Positions 1 through 64,000 of a stretch of 64,000 bases of DNA are shown piece after piece. Origin of the DNA: Anodontia alba (Eukaryota > Mollusca > Bivalvia > Lucinida > Lucinidae). The notes below the pieces were generated by a model. That model was not told the origin of the DNA. It did not search any database and was given only the letters and a program-made list of their open reading frames with translations. The stretch's first letter is position 1. Every line of letters starts with the position of its first letter. The position numbers and the translations under genes are program-made. The DNA lies in assembly GCA_964016985.1 (NCBI GenBank), contig OZ024837.1, positions 39,439,529-39,503,528 on the forward strand, given 5' to 3'.

Positions 1-417
1 ATTAATACTACTGGATGAGTTGATTACTTTTAGACCGTATCCATGGCGCTTTTTTTTCAGTTTTTCCAGTAAGTTATTATTATTATAATTATTATTATTA
101 TCATTTTGTTTGTTTCTCACGCAAACATATGTCATGGGTACCTTTTTATTAGAAGACCTGGCTAAGGTGCTTCTACTGGGTATCCACTACACACGTTTTC
201 ACGGAGAAATAATAAAAACATATTTTGTGGATACCTACACTTATCTGGAGCTAAGATATCTCGGACTCTGTTTGCTCAGGTCTGTCCGTCTGAATACTTA
301 TAGACCTAACTCAGGCATGTCTGTCCAACACATAGGGTTTATTCGGTATTAGTTCCCAGAAAATTCACAATTTCAAGACACTACCTACACGTCGCTTCGA
401 ACAGAGAAGTAAGAAAT

Positions 418-448
<31 letters not shown>

Positions 449-641
449 CATGAAACTTACCCAGAAGCAGAGACACACATAGGAACAGCCATAGGTAATC
501 ATCAATTGGCAGATCCAGAGGGCATCCCGGTGTTTCGGTCGAACCCCTTTTCTTGAGAAAAAAATGTTTCGTATCTTAAAATAATAGTTGAAAATAACTT
601 TGTTTCTGGATTATAAACCACCTTTTAAATCATTTTATGTT
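1..641. other. 3' flank, no gene recognised
   Basis: Lies beyond the stop codon of the protease gene. It holds a short TTA-rich run near 75-103 and a 28-base poly-A run (421-448). I see no exon-like sequence. Confidence 0.4.
421..448. repeat. poly-A run
   Basis: An uninterrupted run of about 28 A. It could be a decayed retroposon tail or a simple mononucleotide repeat. Confidence 0.9.
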
Positions 642-643
642 TA

Positions 644-948
644 CAGTCGACTCTCGTTATCACGACTTCGCTTATCTCGAATTACTGCTTATCTCGAAGT
701 GAAAGTCTGGTCCCTGTTTTCAACATGGAAATCTAACAATATATTACACTGTAACAAAATATTGTGGAAAAGAGGAGAAATTGCTCCTAAGGAGCAACTT
801 CTCCTCTTGTCTACAATATTTTTAATATATCTCTAGCTTCAGGAGCCAAATAGCATATTCACATGTGAAATGTGGTCGTTCAATTTATTTTTTTCAATTC
901 TGCAAAATTGATATGTCGAGGTACGGATATCTCGAAGTATTTTAGAAA
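644..948. mobile_element. MITE-2 copy, one end truncated
   Basis: Starts CAGTCGACTCTCGTTATC after a TA. It contains the family's central hairpin (AAAAGAGGAGAAATTGCTCC and its complement). The far terminal repeat is lost after a GTCCCT motif. The end sequence and TA target resemble pogo/Tigger elements of the Tc1/mariner group; no transposase is present. Confidence 0.75.
884..889 (-). promoter_or_regulatory. candidate poly(A) signal AATAAA
   Basis: The first AATAAA on the minus strand after the stop codon at 1,183, about 295 bases downstream. It lies inside a MITE-2 copy, so the repeat may supply the gene's polyadenylation signal. No transcript supports this. Confidence 0.3.
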
Positions 949-985
949 GTCCCTACGTATAATGTACGCATGATATCGTCCATCA

Positions 986-1060
986 GTGAACATGCAAACA
1001 ATGTAGAGCTTGATCAGACGTCGCGTTCTGTGGCGTGTGACAAGGTTCTACACTTTTACA
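986..1060. repeat. rep-B hairpin, diverged
   Basis: Reads GCAAACAATGTAGAGCTTGA then TCAGACG, followed by an imperfect reverse complement. It is related to the better hairpins at 23,478 and 62,425. Confidence 0.5.
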
Positions 1061-1182
1061 CTTTCACTGATCAGGGTCTTTACGGTTTACAAAAGTCCAT
1101 AAGTGAAACAAGGGGCATAAATAAGTTTAAAGCCAACCCCTCTAGCTAAAATCATAGATCCACCCTTGCACTCGAATGCAAC

Positions 1183-62020
<60,838 letters not shown>

Positions 62021-62424
62021 GTTATGTCTCAAATTTACACGAGGATGTAAATCACAGTGATATACATACTGCAAAATTTAATAAAGACAAAATTATGAGG
62101 AGCGATCATCGAGTGTCGTAAGAGAAATTTAAAGGAGACTCAGAAGACATTCACGGTGAATGCTTGAAACATACCTTACGCGTAGTCATTTGAATTGCTC
62201 GTATATACAAGGTATGTTTTGGTGGAAATGAAAATTAAATACCACACTATTGTGACAAAATATCGATTTATCTGTTACATTGGGGCATAGGTGTATCAAA
62301 TTTACAATGTGTGCATTTTCACTTGGGGAAAACATATAATGTTAAGTTGAGTGAGTCATAATGCGGAATCTATTAAGGATATTGAACTTATTTTAGTCTG
62401 GAGACCCCCAAAAGCGTAACTGGA
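62021..62424. other. 5' flank of the gene
   Basis: Probably holds the 5' UTR and promoter. I see no clear TATA box or initiator to name. Confidence 0.35.
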
Positions 62425-62490
62425 AAACAGTGCAGACCCTGATCAGACGCCGCAGAATGTGGCGTCTGATCAGGGTCTCCGCTGTTTGCA
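62425..62490. repeat. rep-B hairpin
   Basis: AACAGTGCAGACCCTGATCA and TGATCAGGGTCTCCGCTGTT pair around CGCCGCAGAATGTGGCG. About 405 bases upstream of the start codon. Confidence 0.88.
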
Positions 62491-62627
62491 AATAGTTTAG
62501 CCATTGTTCTCCTGGAATACATTGTATCTAAATTACATAGCCTGACATACCTAAATTTGAAATTCAACTCTTCCAGTATAAAGGGCGGGGAAGATTATTC
62601 AGTCTAAAATGGGTTAAAGAATTAAAG

Positions 62628-62970
62628 GCTCCATATTGATAGAAAAATAGACATTTTGTATCAAAGAAAGGTATTATAAAATTATATATGGTATTAATAC
62701 AATCATAAAATGTGGCTTCTGACAGCCTGTAAAATTTCAGTTAGTCCCTAGTTTTTGCACTGGTTCAAAAAGGAATTGATCTAAATTAATATTGACAACA
62801 TTAATTCAGAGATGCCATAAAAATAATTTCATTTTTGATCCAGTTCAACTAACTGAAATTTTCAGGCTGTCAGGTGCAACATTTTATGATTGAATTAATA
62901 CCATATATCAATTTATTAAACCTTTCTTCGGATAACAAAATGTCTATTTGTGAGGATTATGGAGCCTTTA
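62628..62970. repeat. long imperfect inverted repeat
   Basis: Left arm AAAGGCTCCATATTGATAGA ... CTGACAGCCTGTAAAATTTC; right arm GAAATTTTCAGGCTGTCAG ... GGATTATGGAGCCTTT. The arms are about 125 bases long, with a ~90-base spacer. It lies in the 5' flank. Confidence 0.8.
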
Positions 62971-63129
62971 AGAATACAAATATTGATTAAAACGCACACA
63001 GATCACGACTTTTGCGACATCAAGTTGTGTTTTAGTTTGTTTAAATTTATTTATTCATTTATTTACTTTTTTCTGCGTGGTCGATTTTTTCATAAGATGC
63101 GTTTCCAGTTCAGTATACACTGTTCCAAA

Positions 63130-63545
63130 CTTTAAAACGTTTTAAGGTGAATGGATATGCTTAGTAGAATTTCGTGCATTTTTTTAGTAAATGGAGACAA
63201 CTTTGCCACTTTCTGTTCCCGTTTCTGTACACAAACCATCTTTGAAAAGGGGGGGCATAATATAACAGGAAAGAATTCACTTCTGACGGGGAATAGATCC
63301 TTATTTTTAAAGTAGATCACTTTTTCAGAAGGGAGGAAAAACAAATTTGACAAAGTTGTCTCCCTTGAAAATGTACCCATTCTCCTTAAGGAGAACGTAT
63401 TTACCTGAAGATTTATCTATGGTTTTGACAAAGGGTGACATCTTTTTACGGACAGGCTTTAGTTTCCTAGTATTTGAATTTTCAAGAATGGGACCCATTC
63501 AAAATGGAAAAAAAAAACTGCTCTGCGAAGGAGAAAAATCATACC
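63130..63545. repeat. diverged repeat, related to 53,540-53,760
   Basis: Shared words such as AAAGTTGTCTCCCTTG and GAACGTATTTAC-like text. Contains a small palindrome near 63,385 (CTCCTTAAGGAG). Confidence 0.4.
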
Positions 63546-63574
63546 TTTAAAGTAACATAAGTAAACTAGCAAAA

Positions 63575-63660
63575 ACACAACGTCGCAACAACGTTGCTGC
63601 AACGTCGTGACGTTGCAGCGACGTTGTAACGACGTTGCTGCGACATTGTTCGTTTGCTGG
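63575..63660. repeat. rep-G copy
   Basis: AACGTCGCAACAACGTTGCT palindromic with AGCGACGTTGTAACGACGTT. Confidence 0.8.
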
Positions 63661-63789
63661 AAGCACGGGAGGTAAATAATGTAATATAACAGTTATATTC
63701 TGAAGGGGCTTTCTTGCTCCTCAAATCACCAAATTACTATAGAATTGAATCCAGGATTTAAAAGGGATCTAGCACATTGGGAGACGAAA

Positions 63790-63921
63790 TAGAAAACATG
63801 CCCTCGGGAACTCGCGCAATCTAATCAGAATCTTTACTGGATACACTTTCGATAGCCAAGGTGGCAAAGTGTTTTCGTGCGGACAACGAAGACTCTAATC
63901 AGACGAGGCGGCTGCGCAGAC
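63790..63921. mobile_element. rep-C copy cut by MITE-1
   Basis: CGCGCAATCTAATCAGAATC, GATAGCCAAGG and GCGGACAACGAAGACTCTAA. Ends at GCGGCTGCGCAGA where a MITE-1 starts. Confidence 0.7.
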
Positions 63922-64000
63922 CATCACGAAAACATGCCTATATAATGTCGACCCCCTTAAACCCCACTTTTGTATAGTAAAACTGGGGTTTACAGGGGTA
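63922..64000 (-). mobile_element. MITE-1 copy 19, runs off the window
   Basis: Begins CATCACGAAAACATGCC. The first ~79 bases are present, as far as the CAGGGGTA block. Confidence 0.88.

Overview
This window looks like animal nuclear DNA, AT-rich and full of small repeats. The intron style, tRNA-derived SINEs, palindromic MITEs and a Ty3/Gypsy relic suggest an invertebrate, most likely a marine bivalve mollusc. That placement is inferred from style and recalled repeat types, not proven. No bacterial operon, CRISPR array or rRNA gene was seen.

One host gene fills almost the whole window on the minus strand. I assembled 18 coding exons from the start codon at 62,018-62,020 to the stop at 1,183-1,185. 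Their splice phases agree at every junction, and the exons sum to 2,142 nt (713 codons plus stop). The predicted protein is a zinc metalloproteinase of the reprolysin/ADAMTS type. Its order is: signal peptide, prodomain, furin site RHRR (192-195), catalytic domain with the HExxHxxGxxHD site (380-391) and Met-turn (405), ADAMTS-like cysteine-rich region, two small six-cysteine modules resembling PLAC domains, a Thr/Pro-rich stalk, one membrane helix and a basic His/Arg/Gly tail. I see no thrombospondin repeats. The membrane anchor is unusual for an ADAMTS-like enzyme. Exon 9 (38,731-38,789) is the least certain exon.

The introns make up about 96% of the 60.8-kb gene and are mostly repeats. The main ones are: a ~275-bp palindromic element with CATYACGAAAAC ends (MITE-1, 19 copies); three TA-flanked families with pogo/Tigger-like ends (MITE-2, -3, -4); a family with TACCGTATTCGACC ends (MITE-5); a GGGCCCAGTTGTTC-ended palindrome (MITE-6); a short hairpin family (rep-B); a ~230-bp family with GATCAGACTGCGC motifs (rep-C); a retroelement family with a common end and variable truncation (rep-F); an ACGT-dyad family (rep-G); and several SINEs. 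Intron 14 carries a broken Gypsy element (about 9.9-14.1 kb, plus strand) whose Pol tail appears to hold C2H2 zinc fingers.

The most unusual signal is a hairpin core built around ACTCRTTAGAAYCGCCTCG. It sits at the centre of at least four MITE families that have different ends. Repeats also crowd the exons: one MITE-1 copy begins at intron position +7 after exon 8, and exon 13 lies between two MITE-1 copies in the same orientation.
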